Below, piece by piece: positions 24,736 through 37,339 of a DNA stretch of 64,000 bases; the stretch's first letter is position 1; each line of letters opens with the position of its first letter. The notes under the pieces are model-generated. The model searched no databases, was not told the origin of the DNA, and worked only from the letters and a program-made list of their open reading frames with translations. The position numbers and the translations under genes were made by a program. The stretch is from Nageia nagi (Eukaryota; Pinophyta): positions 135,160,001 to 135,224,000 of the forward strand of contig JBITNC010000001.1 of assembly GCA_050084985.1 (NCBI GenBank), given 5' to 3'.

Positions 24736-26163
24736 CTCTAATTTGTGACTCTTCTTTTCATTGCCAACTTTAAGAAAATTAACCCTTTTTTGTTTTCCAT
24801 ACACACAATCTGCACAAAATCCTAAATCAACTTCTTTTAGAATAGGGATTGAACCATTAGAGTGTAACATTTTCATACCTTTTTCACTCATATGTCCAAG
24901 TCTATTATGCCATAGTGATGTATCATTGCCTATTGAAACAAGATTCAATGAATAATCAAAGACATTTGTGAGCAAATAAAGAGACCCCACCAAATTTCCC
25001 TTTGCAAATACCATTGAACCTTTAGTTACTTTCCAACTAGCATCCCTGAATGTCATCACATAGCCCTCCTTATCCAATTTACTTGTTGATATAAGATTTC
25101 TTTTAAGATCTGGAATGTGTCTAGCTTCATTAAGAGTCCATTGTGTTCCATTAGGTAATTTCATTGTTATATTTCCAATACCAACAATCTTGCATGGGTG
25201 TTCATTACCTAATAATACTTGACTAAAGTCACCATGTGTGTAATTTGAAAAATAGTTTTTATTTGGAGTAGCATGATATGAAGCACCCGAATCAAGAACC
25301 CAATAATCACCATTCGTTTCATGAGACATGATTAAAGCATCTTGAATTAATTCACCAATAATATTTGCCTCTTGGTTACTTATGCTTTCATTATTATTAC
25401 TACTTTCATTTCCTTTCCTATTCCAACAATCCCTTTTAATGTGACCCTTTTTACCACAATGCCAACATTCCAATTTAGTTTTACCTTTTGATTTTGACCT
25501 TCCTTGTGATTTGCTTCTTGACTTGCTTCTCCTTCTTTCCTTTGATCTTCCTCTTATCTCTACTGTGAGAGCAGCATTGGAGCATTCTCCCATGGACTTT
25601 CTCCTCATGTCCTCACTAAGAATTTTTCCAACAACTTCATCAAAGACCAATTTTGCATTAGAAGAAGAATTACTAACAGCCATAAAAAAGCTATTCCAAC
25701 TATCCGGAAGTGAACATAGAATTAACAAAGCTCTTACTTCATCTTCAAATTCTATTTTTGCTGAAGTTAATTGATTTGTGATTGTGTTAAATTCATTAAC
25801 ATGGTCTTAAACTGAACTACCTTCATTCATCTTCATGTTAAACAATTTCTTCATTAAGTATAATTTGTTTGAGGCGGATGGTTTTTCATACATTTTAGCA
25901 AGTTTATCCATTACACCTTTAGTGGTTGTTTCATTGGAAATATTGAAAGCTACACTAGAACTTAAACAAAGTCTTACAGCTCCCAAAGCCTTTCTATCCA
26001 ACAAGTTCCATTCTCCATCACTCATAGTAGTAGGTTTCTTGCTCTTATCTTCTAGAGGTATATAGAGATCCTTTTGGTAGAGGTAGTCTTCCATTTGTAT
26101 TTTCCAAAACTGAAATCCTTGTCCATTAAATCTTTCCACCTTTAGCCTCCCTTCTTCTACCAT
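24736..26163 (-). pseudogene. gag: C1 gag, zinc knuckle, protease and pre-integrase domain
   Basis: Start Met at 26163 (MVEEGRLKVERFNGQGFQFW), chosen because C2 has its Met at the same residue. The gag reads through to a TAA at 25807 (CAG in C2), then continues in the same frame from 25728. The zinc knuckle CWHCGKKGHIKRDC, the protease motif WVLDSGASYHATP and the pre-integrase block LWHNRLGHMSEKGMKML with two Cys follow in order. Protease residues look intact. Confidence 0.92.
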
Positions 26164-26227
26164 AGTGCTCTTCTTGGTTTCCAATCTACACACAAGATTC
26201 ACCAACAAAATCCCAACAAAACAACAT

Positions 26228-26239
26228 GCTCTGATACCA
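26228..26239 (-). other. Primer binding site of C1
   Basis: On the minus strand TGGTATCAGAGC, two bases after the LTR end. It is a perfect match to the Met tRNA-type site. Confidence 0.9.
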
Positions 26240-26241
26240 CT

Positions 26242-26786
26242 TGTTAGGATTTAATAAGTTTATATAAGCATGAGAATCAATAATTCTCTTACTCCTTAGC
26301 AAAAGAAACAACATTCAAAGCATACTACTGAAATCAAATAACCATGAACATCAATCACACAAAGAGAGACACAAGAGATAACATGGTTCACCCAATGTAG
26401 GCTACATCCACGGAGAAGCTTTCAACCCTTTTGCATATCATTCTTCAAATTCCTCCAAGCAACAAACCAGTACCATAACCTTGCTACAATCTTCACTTTG
26501 GAGTTACAACAAAACCTCACTACAATCTCTCTCTCAATAATCACAATCTACTTCACAATTGCTGTCAAAACTACAATACTACATGCCTCAACTCAAGCCT
26601 CTTATTTATAGGTACAAACAAACCCAACTTAAACCCAAGTTGGATCAGGAAGGTTGTTAGGTAACCCCCAACCCTTCTATAACCGATAACTAGGTGTCAT
26701 GGCTTCTTGGCAACTAAAATTTGGTGTTAAACGAGAAAGAAACTGCTCTCTATTTTCTAGCCGGTTGTAGTCTCCATTTTCTAACA
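26242..26786 (-). repeat. Right LTR of C1 (5' LTR in element sense)
   Basis: 545 bases, the pair of 21191-21735. It ends with TCTAACA next to the GTTTA target duplication. Confidence 0.92.
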
Positions 26787-27770
26787 GTTTATTGGTTATC
26801 CAAATATGCTCATTTTGGTCCATTGGCTCATCCTTACAAGGTAGTGATAGTGGCACAATTATTCTTGGATACAATTTTTAAACTACATGGCATGCCAAAG
26901 ATGATTGTTATAGATCATGATCCCACTTTTATAAGCCATTTTTGGTAAGAGCTTTTCAAGCTGCAAGATACCCAACTAAACATGAGCTCAGCATATCACC
27001 CATAAATTGATTATCAGATTGAAATTATCAATAAATGTTTGGAAACATATTTGTACTATTTTGCTTTAGCATAACCTATGCATTGGGTATGATGGATTTC
27101 CTTGGCTGAGTGGTGGTATAATACATCTTATCATTCTACTAGCAAGATGACCCCCTATGAAGCAGTGTATCTGCACCAATAATCACCTCATTTGTTGCAA
27201 GTACTAGTAAGGTTCAAGGAAATTGACTCAACATTAGTTACTAGGGATGATATTCTTTATTTGCTCAAGGATAACCTTTAGATATCCCAACACCATATGA
27301 AGCAACAGGCTAATCAATAGTGTGTCAAAAGGGAGTTCTAAATAGATGACATGGCCTTTTTGAGGCTACAACCTTATCATCAAAAATCCTTAAAAATAAA
27401 AGGCCCTTAAAAATTGGCCCTAAAGTTTTATGGTCCCTATAAGGTGTTACAGTGCATTGGCCCAGCTACATACAAATTGAAGCTTCCTGCTTCTTCCAAG
27501 ATTCACCCAGTGTTTCATGTCTCCTATCTCAAGAAAATGGTCAAATCAAAGGTTTAGGTTCAAACATAATTACATGAGTTGGTGGAGGATGGATCAATGG
27601 TAGTCCTACCTAAGGTAATTCTAGATCAACATTCATGATAGCTTTGTAATCGCACCATCACAAAAGTCCTTATGCAGTGGCAAGGCCTGGCACCTAAAGA
27701 TGCAACATGGGAAATACTTCATTAGCTGTAGCAACAGTTTCCACAATTCAAGCTTTGAGGATAAAGCTTC
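26787..27770 (+). pseudogene. pol: Gypsy B integrase, second part, and chromodomain
   Basis: After copia C1 the core resumes with YWLSKYAHFGPLAHPYK, LHGMPKMIVIDHDPTFISHF (second catalytic Asp), SSAYHP and IEIINKCLETYL (catalytic Glu). The C-terminal block [28 protein letters not shown] lies at about 27437-27542. A chromodomain follows at 27610-27765 (VLMQWQGLAPKDATWE, FPQFKL). In-frame stops again lie mainly at Gln codons. Together with 20830-21190 this makes up a complete but decayed integrase. Confidence 0.87.
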
Positions 27771-27775
27771 ATCCT

Positions 27776-27788
27776 AAGAGGGGTGGCA
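27776..27788 (+). other. Polypurine tract of gypsy B
   Basis: AAGAGGGGTGGCA, directly before the 3' LTR start TGTTAGGATCCC. Confidence 0.8.
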
Positions 27789-28196
27789 TGTTAGGATCCC
27801 ATATCCTAACATTTTAGTGTTAGTATTAGTTATTTTAATTATTATTAACCTGTATTGTAAACCATAATAATATGATTGTAAGGGTGGGGCCTAATTTTGC
27901 ATTACTATTAGGGTTAGGGTTAGTATATTATAAATATGTGAAAGTGTGTGAAGAAATGGATCTTGAACATTATTTTCACTTTTGAAGTTTTAAGGAGGTA
28001 TCCCCCTTAAAGCAACCTATGATTCTATTACTATTTAGTAAAATCCTATTATTATCTACTTATTATTGCTATTTCATATTCTATTATCAGTGCAATCTCT
28101 ATAATTTCTATTATATTAGTTATCATTTTCCTATTCAAATTGATATTCATCTACATTTATACAATATTTTCCTTTCATATTTGTAGCATAATATTA
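27789..28196 (+). repeat. 3' LTR of gypsy B
   Basis: 408 bases, paired with 16578-16987. Followed by the target duplication GCATC at 28197-28201. Confidence 0.92.
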
Positions 28197-28201
28197 GCAT
28201 C

Positions 28202-31044
28202 CTCGTACCCATAACTTGGGTAGCCATGGATATTAAATAATATCCTTGAGTGGTTGTTTAGTCTAATCTATATGTAAATGTGTTGACAAAAAGAACCACC
28301 TATGTCCTACTAACCATAAACTAATATTTTCAATAGTGAAGTGGTACAAGACAAGTTCTAAGGTTTAACACCATTCATATTTGTCAAAATTTTCAATTAT
28401 AGGCTTACTTAGGAAGTCACATGCTTTCTCGTTTATCCCATATGCATTGTATCATGTATACGGATCCACTTTTTAAAGGATCGCTTTAATACATAAAGTA
28501 ATAAGTTGTGAGGAAAGATCTAGCCACTATTGCTACAAAAAAAATGTGGATCTATGTGGTCCTCATGCAATAAATATTCTTTTTATTTGTTGTCTAGCAA
28601 GGTAGGTTTACTTGGCAAAGGTTCTTCACTTTGCATTCATCCAAAAAGAGTCTTGAATGATTCCATTTATCTTATGGGGTCCTATTGATATCCAATTTGA
28701 TCCCAAGAGTCCCTAAAATATTCCAAATGCTCCTAAATTATCTTTTGGAACCCTATTTATAAATTAGGATTGTTTTCTAATCAATCTACTTCTTTAGAAG
28801 TTTTGTTAAACTCATTTACTTAGTCAATTTTTTATTGCCCATTAATCATTTTTATAAAATAAATAGTAATTTCTACTCCTAGTAATCTATATAATCAATA
28901 CTAATTGTAGTATTTGATAACCATAATTAAAAGAAAGCTCATTAAATCACAATGCTAATACTTTTCAAAAATTATATAAATAAAAATTAATTTATAATAT
29001 TTATTAATTAATATCTTATATAATCCATCTATGAAACGTATGAATGAAATTTACTTTCATAAACTTCGAAGCTTCCATAATTTATTACAAGTAGAGATCA
29101 TGCATTATACAAAGGTAATTCAAATATAATACAACTCATTTAATTGCTAATGATATATTTTTGACAAATCATACTATTTCATATCTAATGAATTTATAAT
29201 TCAAATTTGTTCATGTCATATGGTTTTGACTGTTGTATCAATCGTTGAACATCTCCATTAATCTTCATACAACGAGCATCAAACATCCCCTTGGAGCTTA
29301 GGAGTGGATCGAGTACTAGGAGGAAGGAGGATTAGGACAACCCTTTTAAAACTTGACCAATATGCAAATCAATTTAACTATAGACCTCAGGAGAAATTAT
29401 CTCATTTCCTTGGTTAATGTACATTAATCCATTATTTATTTACCCTATAATCAATCCATCTTAAATAATTAAATTATTCACAATAAATTCTTGGATACCT
29501 TAATAATTAATTTACATAATTGATACCATATGAATTATTTTACTAAACATTATACAAATATCATAATCTCAAAATCATAGTTCATTTAATATGAGATTCT
29601 AAAGAGTTCTTGAATTACTTATTAAAAATATTAAACATAGCTTATCACCTCATTAAATACTAATTAGTTTAATTGAAAAACTTATATAATAACAAGTAAG
29701 CATATTTTTATTAATTCATCTTTCCTAACTTTCACATCAATGTGACAATATTTCTTTACTAAGATGATAAACATCATACTAAGACTTTAATAAAATTCAT
29801 GTCAAAATAAATTCATTAAACTCTAGCTTAAAAGCATGAGGAGAAATATTTGACTAGTCTTCTTAAAATATCATAAAATACATAATACAATTAGTATGTG
29901 AAGTTTTTCACCCCTACATCTAAATAAAAAGAGAATAACAAAATAAAATTTTACTTTTTTACTTTTTAAAGAAAAAGACATGGTAACAATCTTTAAATAA
30001 AAGAACCACTACGTCTCTTCAAATGGTTCAACACTTTTAACAATAATTAATTCTATGAAGCTTTACCAAATATTATAATAAACATCATATTAAATATATC
30101 AAAATAGGACTACCTTAATTAGGCAAAAAAATGTAAAAAAATGCAACTTGACTTGAAGAGGAAAGAGAGACTTCTTTTCTTCATGTAACTCTGCACTAAG
30201 CTTGAGAATAACTAAAACAAAATGAAAATAGCAAGAGATAGATAAATAGATTTTTCTAAATCTCCACTCCTTTATTTATAGTTAAAGGGGATCAAATGTG
30301 TCCAAATGGATGTCTCCTCACACTCTAAATAATTTTGGGTTAGGTTTGCTTAAAGTTGAAAATGATGGTAATGGTGAACACAAAAATACAAAATTAAGTA
30401 GGGTCATTACTCTATTATTTTTCTAGCTATTAAATATCATGTAATACCAAAAGGAAACCTTAGTATCTATCTAATAATGTTTTTACTATTAGCCCTATGT
30501 GGCAATAATATGAACACTCATATTCAACTTTTACCCCATTAAATTTATTTTTCTAACCTTATAATAATTTTCAAAATTTAACTAAAGGTATATCCCCTTT
30601 TTCCATCCATTTCAAAATTTAAATTTCAAAAATACTAAATAAGAGAAAACACATATTTACCTATGATGGTCACCTCATCTTGTAGAGTAAGGTTAATCCA
30701 CACATTTTTGTAAACATATTTTCATTAAAAAATTGATAATCACAGCAATTCTTCTACATGTATCTACATGATTTATGATGTTCATAGGGTGTGTTAGTGA
30801 ATCAAATCCAATCATTTCCTCCTCTTACCCTTCTATTTTTGTCAGCAATTCACCTTTGGTCTATAGGGTCTTTGGGTCGCTTCACTTTGTTTTTTATGTC
30901 AAAACATCTCGAAGCTAGAATCAAATTATCACAAATGATACATATTCTCATATCAAACTTGTCATTACCATAATATTATGCAAACATTCATTCAAATCCT
31001 CAATGGTACTCAAGGTCAAACAATTTCTTGAGGTGGGTCATGCA
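28202..31044 (-). repeat. Right LTR of gypsy A, second part
   Basis: Matches 8970-11785 and continues the LTR broken at 16577. Two segments of about 70 bases differ by indel from the left copy (for example near 28740 and 30375). Non-coding; open frames at 30791-30973 and similar are chance. Confidence 0.87.
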
Positions 31045-31049
31045 TTCTT

Positions 31050-31419
31050 GATCAATAGTAAGTCTATGATCTAGTGAAAGGCCTTAAAAAATAAAGATAC
31101 AAGTTAAAAGAACTTTCTTGGGTTTTATATAATTTGCCTAGATCATTTTGAATCTGGCTTGCCACTTATTTTGGATCAAAATAAATCCCATTATTTATTA
31201 AGATTACGAACCATTGGAAAATTGGATGAAAGACAACAATACACATGCTTGGATTTGTAATTTAAGAATGAAATATATTAAACCATTTTTACTCTATCCA
31301 CTAGGGTCATTGAGCTTGATGCCTAAGCTTATTCCAAGGAGAGAAGGGAGTACAACTTATCACCACATCATATGTGATTTTATCTTCCTTTTTTAGAGAA
31401 TGAATTTTTCTAAAAGAAT
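31050..31419. other. No clear gene; possible LINE 3' remains
   Basis: Lies between the end of gypsy A and the readable LINE. A plus-strand open frame (31214-31396) shows no similarity. No poly-T run marking a LINE tail is seen. Confidence 0.35.
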
Positions 31420-34083
31420 CACTAGGTATCCAATCTCTGGAGGAAGAATGAAGGAATTAGAAATGGATGAAATTCCTTTATTGAAAGACTTTTTGATCTG
31501 AATTCATTAAATACTTGCCAAGCGTAAGCTCTAGAATTTGGTAATTAGTAACCACTAAATACAAATTGGTGCTATGTAAGCTCCTTTGCATTAGCTAACT
31601 CCTTTCCATTAGATCCATGACTTAACAACTTCCTAAGCTTTCTAGATATTTTTAAGGATAAATGAACCTACAATTTTAACATAAAGTAGTGCTACAATAA
31701 TGGAAGGTAAATTAAGACCTTTGCAACATTTTTAAATAGAAGGTATCCCTTGAGAGATAAAATGATGAATTAAGATATTACAAGATTCATAGCCTTTTAA
31801 TTCTATAATAATCCATTTAGCACTCAAAGTGAGACCTTGGCATTGGAAGTAAAATAATCCTATTCTTGAAGAGATTTTGGGTAGACAACAAAATTCTAAT
31901 GCTACTTTATGGAAGACTTTTTTTTCTTGCTATTGGTTTATAGGAAATATGTGAGAATCTTTTGAAGATTATCAAAGAAATATTATGAAGGAAATCAACA
32001 AGAAGGATAGTAGGTATGAGTGGAAGAAAGGATTTTTAAAAAAATTTAAAATTTACCAACAAGAGGAAGCTTTTTGGAGATCCAATACATAAAATTATTT
32101 TTATCTCTATAGATAATAAAGTCCCATAACTTGGTAGGGTTGCTTTGAAAAGAAAAGAGAATGCCTAAAAACTTAAACATCTCCTCTGGTCAAGTTCATT
32201 TCCATTGGAAAGGAACAAGCCAATTTGGTTCATCCTTAGGGTATTTCCTATAGAACAAAGTCTTCCTCCATTGAATACTTAATCCTGAAGCCTTATAAAG
32301 GTGTATAAGTAAGAAAGGGATTAATATACAAACAAATTATCTTCATTAAGAGTAAGGAAGAACTCATCCATAAAATGGCCATTAATCAACTATCCATGGT
32401 TTCTTGGAAGAGAAATTCCATGGAGTAGGCCTTGGGAGGCTTTTTTGGCTAGTAAATAACCAAAATCTTCTACAATATGAACATATAAAGAAGGGGATAG
32501 GGGGAACCCTTGCTTTACTAACCTAAAAAGTCTAATTATTGCTTACTAGATGCCATCAAGTGTGAGCATTTTTGAGGCATGTTTGAAAAGTAAATTTATA
32601 CTAACTTTAGAAAAATAGGGCCAAATGAGGGCTTAGATCATGATAAGGATGAAATACCACTCAATTCTATCATAGGCTTTCTCAAAGTCTATTTTGGTGA
32701 ATTGAATTTATTGTTGGGAAGCTCTAGCCCATTCCATATCTTCCCATATTACAATTACATTATCAAGAATATACTTTTTATGAATAAATTCCATTATCTT
32801 ATGTTTGATAACTGAGAGGAGAAAATGTATAAGTCTTAAATTCAAAACTTTCATTATAATCCTAATTACTCATATTGAGCAATGTAATAAGCCTACAATT
32901 TGTGATAAGTTCAGGAACACCATACTTGGGAATGAACTTAATATTATTTTTATTTATTATATATCCCAAAGAACCTATAGAAAGAGCCTTTTAATAAATA
33001 CAAAGGAGTTATAAGCAAACCACATCATAGATTGCTTTATGGAATTCATAGGTAAAGACATCAAGTCTAGGAGCTTTCTCATTGGCCATACACAAGAGAG
33101 CCTCCTCTAGGTCCTCAAGGGAGAGAGAATGATCATAATATTTATTTTGAGAGGTTGAAAATTTCTTTGGTACATCTCTGCAACACTTCAAGATGGTTTC
33201 TTGTATATCAAGAGTTAGCTCTTGAGAGGAAAATACTTGTTGATAGTGTTTGATGATAGAAACCAAGTGTTGGAGAAAAGACACATTAAAGAAGAACTGA
33301 GAGTGAAAGATCTTAGGTAATTGTGTAGATGAGGAAACATTGAAAATAATGGGCATATGATCTAAGATATTGTTTCCAAGGATCACTATCACAAGAGGGG
33401 AAAAATAGGAAACATTATGAAAATAAATTAGAATAATGATAAGTAAATTACTCTTATCCAATCTTTTCAAAAATTTATCATCTCTAGCTTGAAAGTTGGA
33501 CCAGGTGAACCATAGAAACTTGAGAAAATACTTAGATGAGGAATAAGTCTTGGGATCTACTAGCCCATGCTTATTTAAAAAAAAATTATGCATCATGTGT
33601 GTTTGCACATTATTGTATAGGAAGGCAACATAATTTATCATCGTTCTTTTCAATTTGTTGAAGTCTCTATATAATAATTAAATGGATTGGTGTAAAGAAA
33701 AGGCTGATCAATGCCATATAATATATCTATTGAAGTCATTATTGGAGGTATATATGTTAACAATCCAAAATGGATACCTATAAAAATAAAAAAAGGATCC
33801 ATACTACCTAGTTGAAGGGATATACATCCCAAGAGACAAAAAAATAATGCCACTTAGGCGGTATGAAGGTGACTACACCACCTCTACCCTTAGAATGATT
33901 AGTACAATAAAAAAGTCCAAGCCATAAAAAGGATCAAGCACACTACATATTAAAGTCATAGATCTTGACTTCTTGCAAATAAATAAAATCTAGTTTATTG
34001 TATTGATTAGAAACCTTTTTGATCTCACTATGTACTAAATATTTATAAGTTGGGTTCATCAATCCTTTGACATTCCAAGTCAT
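31420..34083 (-). pseudogene. L1-type LINE: endonuclease and reverse transcriptase, decayed
   Basis: Minus-strand non-LTR retrotransposon. The endonuclease starts at 34083 with MTWNVKGLMNPTYKYLV, then FIYLQEVKIYD (catalytic Glu block) and GRGGVVTFIPPKW near 33880. The open frame 33653-33009 covers the endonuclease end (NILDHMPIIF in place of SDH-P) and the RT start (SLEDLEEALLCMANEKAPRLD, FTYEFHKA). RT then shows KIDFEKAYDRIEW at 32696-32657 and KQGFPLSPSLY near 32516-32484. A later WISKKLPLVGKF block near 32090-32050 and CCLPK near 31890 mark the RT tail; 31820-31420 may be the zinc-finger region of plant LINEs. Many stops. The family is the plant L1 clade. Confidence 0.82.
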
Positions 34084-35862
34084 AAAAAATAATTGAACAA
34101 AGTTGATGTTCACATCACCCTCTATCTCCTATGTATATTCTATATCCTCTTCTATGGAACAAGTATTTAAGAGAAATATTTCATGGTTACTATTGATTAA
34201 AATATTGAAGGATCATTTTTCTTGGTGGGTACCCACAATATTTTTGTTAGGACTCCAAGACCTTTAGAGTCTTAATAAAGAATAATTATACCTGTTATCT
34301 AAGATACAATTATTTGAATCATCTTGGGAAGAGAATGACTGAATCAAAAGATGATTATCAACTACAAGAGGAGGGTGTGATACATAAATAGGCTACATTG
34401 TAATGAAATTTAATACATGAAATGAGAGGGACATTATAACTTTATCTATTTGACACACAAAAATATGCCTCTAAGGAAAAAAATGGATTCCAAAAAGGGC
34501 TATAAAGGAATTGGAAGACTAGATAGCTCAACCTACACTAGAACCTTTAGCAAAGCATCATCCTCGATGAAAAATCCCAAGTATAAGGTTGGAAAACCAA
34601 TAACAAATTATGAACACACCATGGACCATGGTCAAAGAAGAACTTAGCATGGGATTCTGTAGGAAAGTGAAATATAAAGATTAGATTGTTATTATCATTT
34701 GTGTTTTAATTTGAAAGATCTTCATTTATATTTTATTAGGAGTATTAGTTTCTTGATATTTTAGCTATTATTTTGGTAAAAGTATATTGTGGATTGCATG
34801 TTATGAATTCCATAATAATTAATAAAACCAATGCATTGATATATAAGATCATCACAAGAGAAAAAATCATTATTATAATTACTCTTATAATTAATGATGA
34901 TTTTATGTTTAAATAACTCTTTATGTGATCATATATAAAATTTATATTTTCTTTATTCAATCTTAGAAAGATGCACAAGTATCTATTAAGGAATTCAAGG
35001 GGTTATATATTTGTAATGAATGGATAATGGATAATTTGTTTTTCTAAGTTTTATTAATATAGGAGTTTATTTATGATTTGATATGTTGGAGTAAGTGTTA
35101 AGGAATTTTCAACATACAATTTAAAAAAGGCTTCTTGAAGTGTTTGGTTTATAATAAAAATACTTAGATATCATGATATAGATAATCAAGCTAAGCTAAG
35201 GATTGCATGAGAAGATTACAGATTATTATGTTTGATCATAAGTATTAAGGAGGAAGAAAAAGTATTTAATTTAAAAACAATCTAAGTGATATGGAGTTGA
35301 TAGTTGATTTCTCAAGCATTGCATCTCATAAATGAACCAAGAAAATTTAGTATAGGTTTGAGGTACAAATAATCCAAAAACATGGATAAATAAAATAAAA
35401 ATAGTGAAACAATAAGAGGGAGTGTAAAATAAGAACTCAAAGAAATAGCTTCTTCACCATAAGTGTAATTACATGCCTTAAATAGTATATGGTTTGCTTT
35501 ATGAAATCTCTTTATCTAAGTATGATGATTTGATTCATAAGATAATGCAATTGACTATAAATCTTTCTAATAAAAGGATTTGTGGTATCACAATAATCCA
35601 AAAGAGGAGGTGAAGCCTTAAGAAGAATACAATAGAGATTACATGATATGGTTGTGAAATCAATGGGCACTTCAAATTCAACTGAGCACTTCAAATTCAA
35701 TTACCTAGTGAATCCATCAATTTTATAAGAGAAGGATAAAAAGAGAAAGACACTTTTTAATGTGATGGACATCAAGGTAAAACAAGAAGTTGTATTTACA
35801 ACTAAGCATACCAAGAAGTGCTATAATGTGAGGAATGAGAACCTAAGAAGATAAAGGAGGAA
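34084..35862. other. Mostly gene-free; may hold LINE ORF1 remains
   Basis: On the minus strand coherent but unrecognised protein runs upstream of the LINE endonuclease to about 34260. Beyond that I see only AT-rich sequence with chance frames (34450-34647 plus, 34745-34978 minus, 35512-35700 minus). Confidence 0.4.
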
Positions 35863-35867
35863 ACATA

Positions 35868-36138
35868 TATTGAAATATTGACCTTCCTAATATTTTCCCT
35901 ATGTCTTAGTCCTAGTATTTTCTAAGTATATTTTTCTTGAAGTGATTAAAAGTGCTATGTATAGTGTGTCTTAGTTGGGTCCAAGTGTGTCTTTGTTGGT
36001 TCCAATTTGTATTTGGTAGTTTATTAATCTTGAGAATATCATTCTCAATAGCTCATGTTATCTTCTGGATCTATTATAGAACTATATATGCATGTGCTCA
36101 TTCATGAAATAATAGAACAATCTTACCATAGTTTGTCA
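35868..36138 (+). repeat. 5' LTR of element D
   Basis: 271 bases. The start has decayed to TATTGAAATATTG where the other LTR keeps TGTTGGAATATTG. It carries two copies of a 21-base phrase (TTAGTTGGGTCCAAGTGTGTC-like); the 3' LTR carries three. Confidence 0.85.
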
Positions 36139-36140
36139 TT

Positions 36141-36152
36141 TGGTATCAAAAC
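36141..36152 (+). other. Primer binding site of element D
   Basis: TGGTATCAAAAC, two bases after the 5' LTR. It matches the Met tRNA-type site over its first eight bases. Confidence 0.75.
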
Positions 36153-36360
36153 ATGTTTAATTCAGAGGATTAAAAAAAAATCATTCAACTTGAGAAGCAT
36201 ATATATTTTGATATAAATATTATTTTCATGTAAATTTTTACTGTGGATAGGTATGGATGCATAAAACATTGTATCCAAATTTAAGCTCATTTGGATAAGT
36301 TTAAGGCTTCCATTTTATGATTTTCCCATCGAAGGTCTATTTAGTAAAAATTATTTTGTT

Positions 36361-37339
36361 ATGATGGCCACCATGTATTCAAAATTGGAGCTTCCCAAAT
36401 TCAATGGAGAAAATTATGCTATTTGGAGCATAATGATTAAGATATTATTGAAGGCTAAAGAACTATGGAGCATTATAAAGGAAGGCTATGAGGAACCCAC
36501 TTGATCACACTTGGCAAAGAGGAGAAGAAATTGAAGAAGGAGAAGCAATATGAAAATTGCTTAGCCCTTATGGATTTGAGAAGAAGCATGGAAAAGAGTA
36601 TTTTATATCTCATTTCCAATTTTAGATCAACTACTATGATATGGAAACTATTGAAGAATACTTATGGAGTTAATGAAGACTGTATGAGCAAGAAGGAGCC
36701 TTGTTCATTTGAAGATCCTTTTGGAGAGTTTTATGAAGACTCACTTGAAGAATATCATAAGGTTAATGTGATTCATATAGTTGGAGATATGTATTATGAA
36801 GGCATATATAATGATAATGGAAAATTCTTCCTTGAAGAGGAAGACATTAATTTGATGTGGTCTTGTGAAGAGGCTTATGAAATTCTCATAGAAGAGAGTA
36901 ATATGGATGAACTTCTTCTTGATGAGAATAGAGAAGAAGAAGAATATATCATTAAAGAGATAATAGATGAAGAATAATTCTATAAGAATGATTGCTTTAT
37001 TTAAGAACACCACTTAGTGGATGAAGATCATCAAGATGAGGTGGATGAAGAATGCTTCATGGAGGAATATTATAAAGAATACCTCATGGAGAAGGCATAT
37101 TGTGATGACATTATTATAGAAGAGAATGATGAAGAAAAACCATGGCATGATGAATAAGGAACACTCATGGAGGAGTGTTGTAATAATAAAGACCACTCCC
37201 ATGGAGTGGATAAAGATAAAAATGGAAAAGTTCAAGTGTTATTGGATAATGATCCAAGAGATTTCATTGGTGAAGAAGAGATGGAGGCCATTATCTCCAT
37301 GCTCAAATATCACTCACTTGGAGTGGTAGAAAAGAAGAA
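36361..37339 (+). pseudogene. gag: Element D gag with acidic C-terminal region
   Basis: Starts MMATMYSKLELPKFNGENYAIW, SIMIKILLKAKELWSIIKEGYEEP, the N-terminal part of plant copia gag (DUF4219/UBN2 type). A frame change near 36504 leads into 36501-36977, which continues with CLALMDLRRSMEKSILYLIS and TTMIWKLLKNTYG (UBN2). A long Glu/Asp-rich stretch then runs in the same frame to 37339 past three stops (36975, about 37005, about 37155), with phrases such as ECFMEE and EEEMEAIISMLKYHSL. Normal copia gag would have a zinc knuckle here; none is seen. Cut at 37339 by element E. Confidence 0.7.

Larger units (their letters stand above)
21191..26786 (-). mobile_element. Copia element C1, minus strand, inserted in the integrase of gypsy B
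   Basis: A Ty1/copia retrotransposon with two LTRs of 545 bases each, differing at about 12 positions by eye. Flanks are GTTGA (21186-21190) and GTTTA (26787-26791), a target duplication with one mismatch. The polyprotein runs from 26163 down to 21796 in copia order: gag, protease, integrase, RT, RNase H. It is broken by stops, one frameshift and the 494-base insertion at 22453-22946. It belongs to the same family as C2 at 44345-49588: the proteins are nearly identical and the LTR ends are shared, but C1's LTRs lack a segment present in C2's. Confidence 0.93.
16578..28196 (+). mobile_element. Gypsy element B, chromodomain type, plus strand, inserted in the LTR of A
   Basis: A Ty3/gypsy element with LTRs of 410 and 408 bases, primer binding site, gag, protease, RT, RNase H, integrase and chromodomain in order. 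It is flanked by a perfect five-base duplication GCATC (16573-16577 and 28197-28201), and the LTR of A continues across it. Copia C1 is inserted in its integrase at 21191-26786. The terminal TG of the left LTR has become TA and the terminal CA of the right LTR has become TA. The LTRs differ by roughly 11% by eye. Every domain has stops. Confidence 0.92.
8337..31044 (-). mobile_element. Gypsy element A, chromodomain type, minus strand, carrying nested insertions
   Basis: A Ty3/gypsy retrotransposon with long LTRs (8337-11785 and 15961-16577 plus 28202-31044) around an internal region of about 4.2 kb. On the minus strand the order is gag, protease, RT, RNase H, integrase remnant, chromodomain. 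A primer binding site (15948-15960) and polypurine tract (11786-11802) sit at the LTR edges as expected. The five bases before it (8332-8336, TTCCT) and after it (31045-31049, TTCTT) match at four positions, a decayed target duplication. The right-hand LTR is split by gypsy B. All genes are broken and the integrase core is deleted. By eye the first 260 bases of the two LTRs differ at about 13%, so this is the oldest layer of the nest. Confidence 0.9.
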
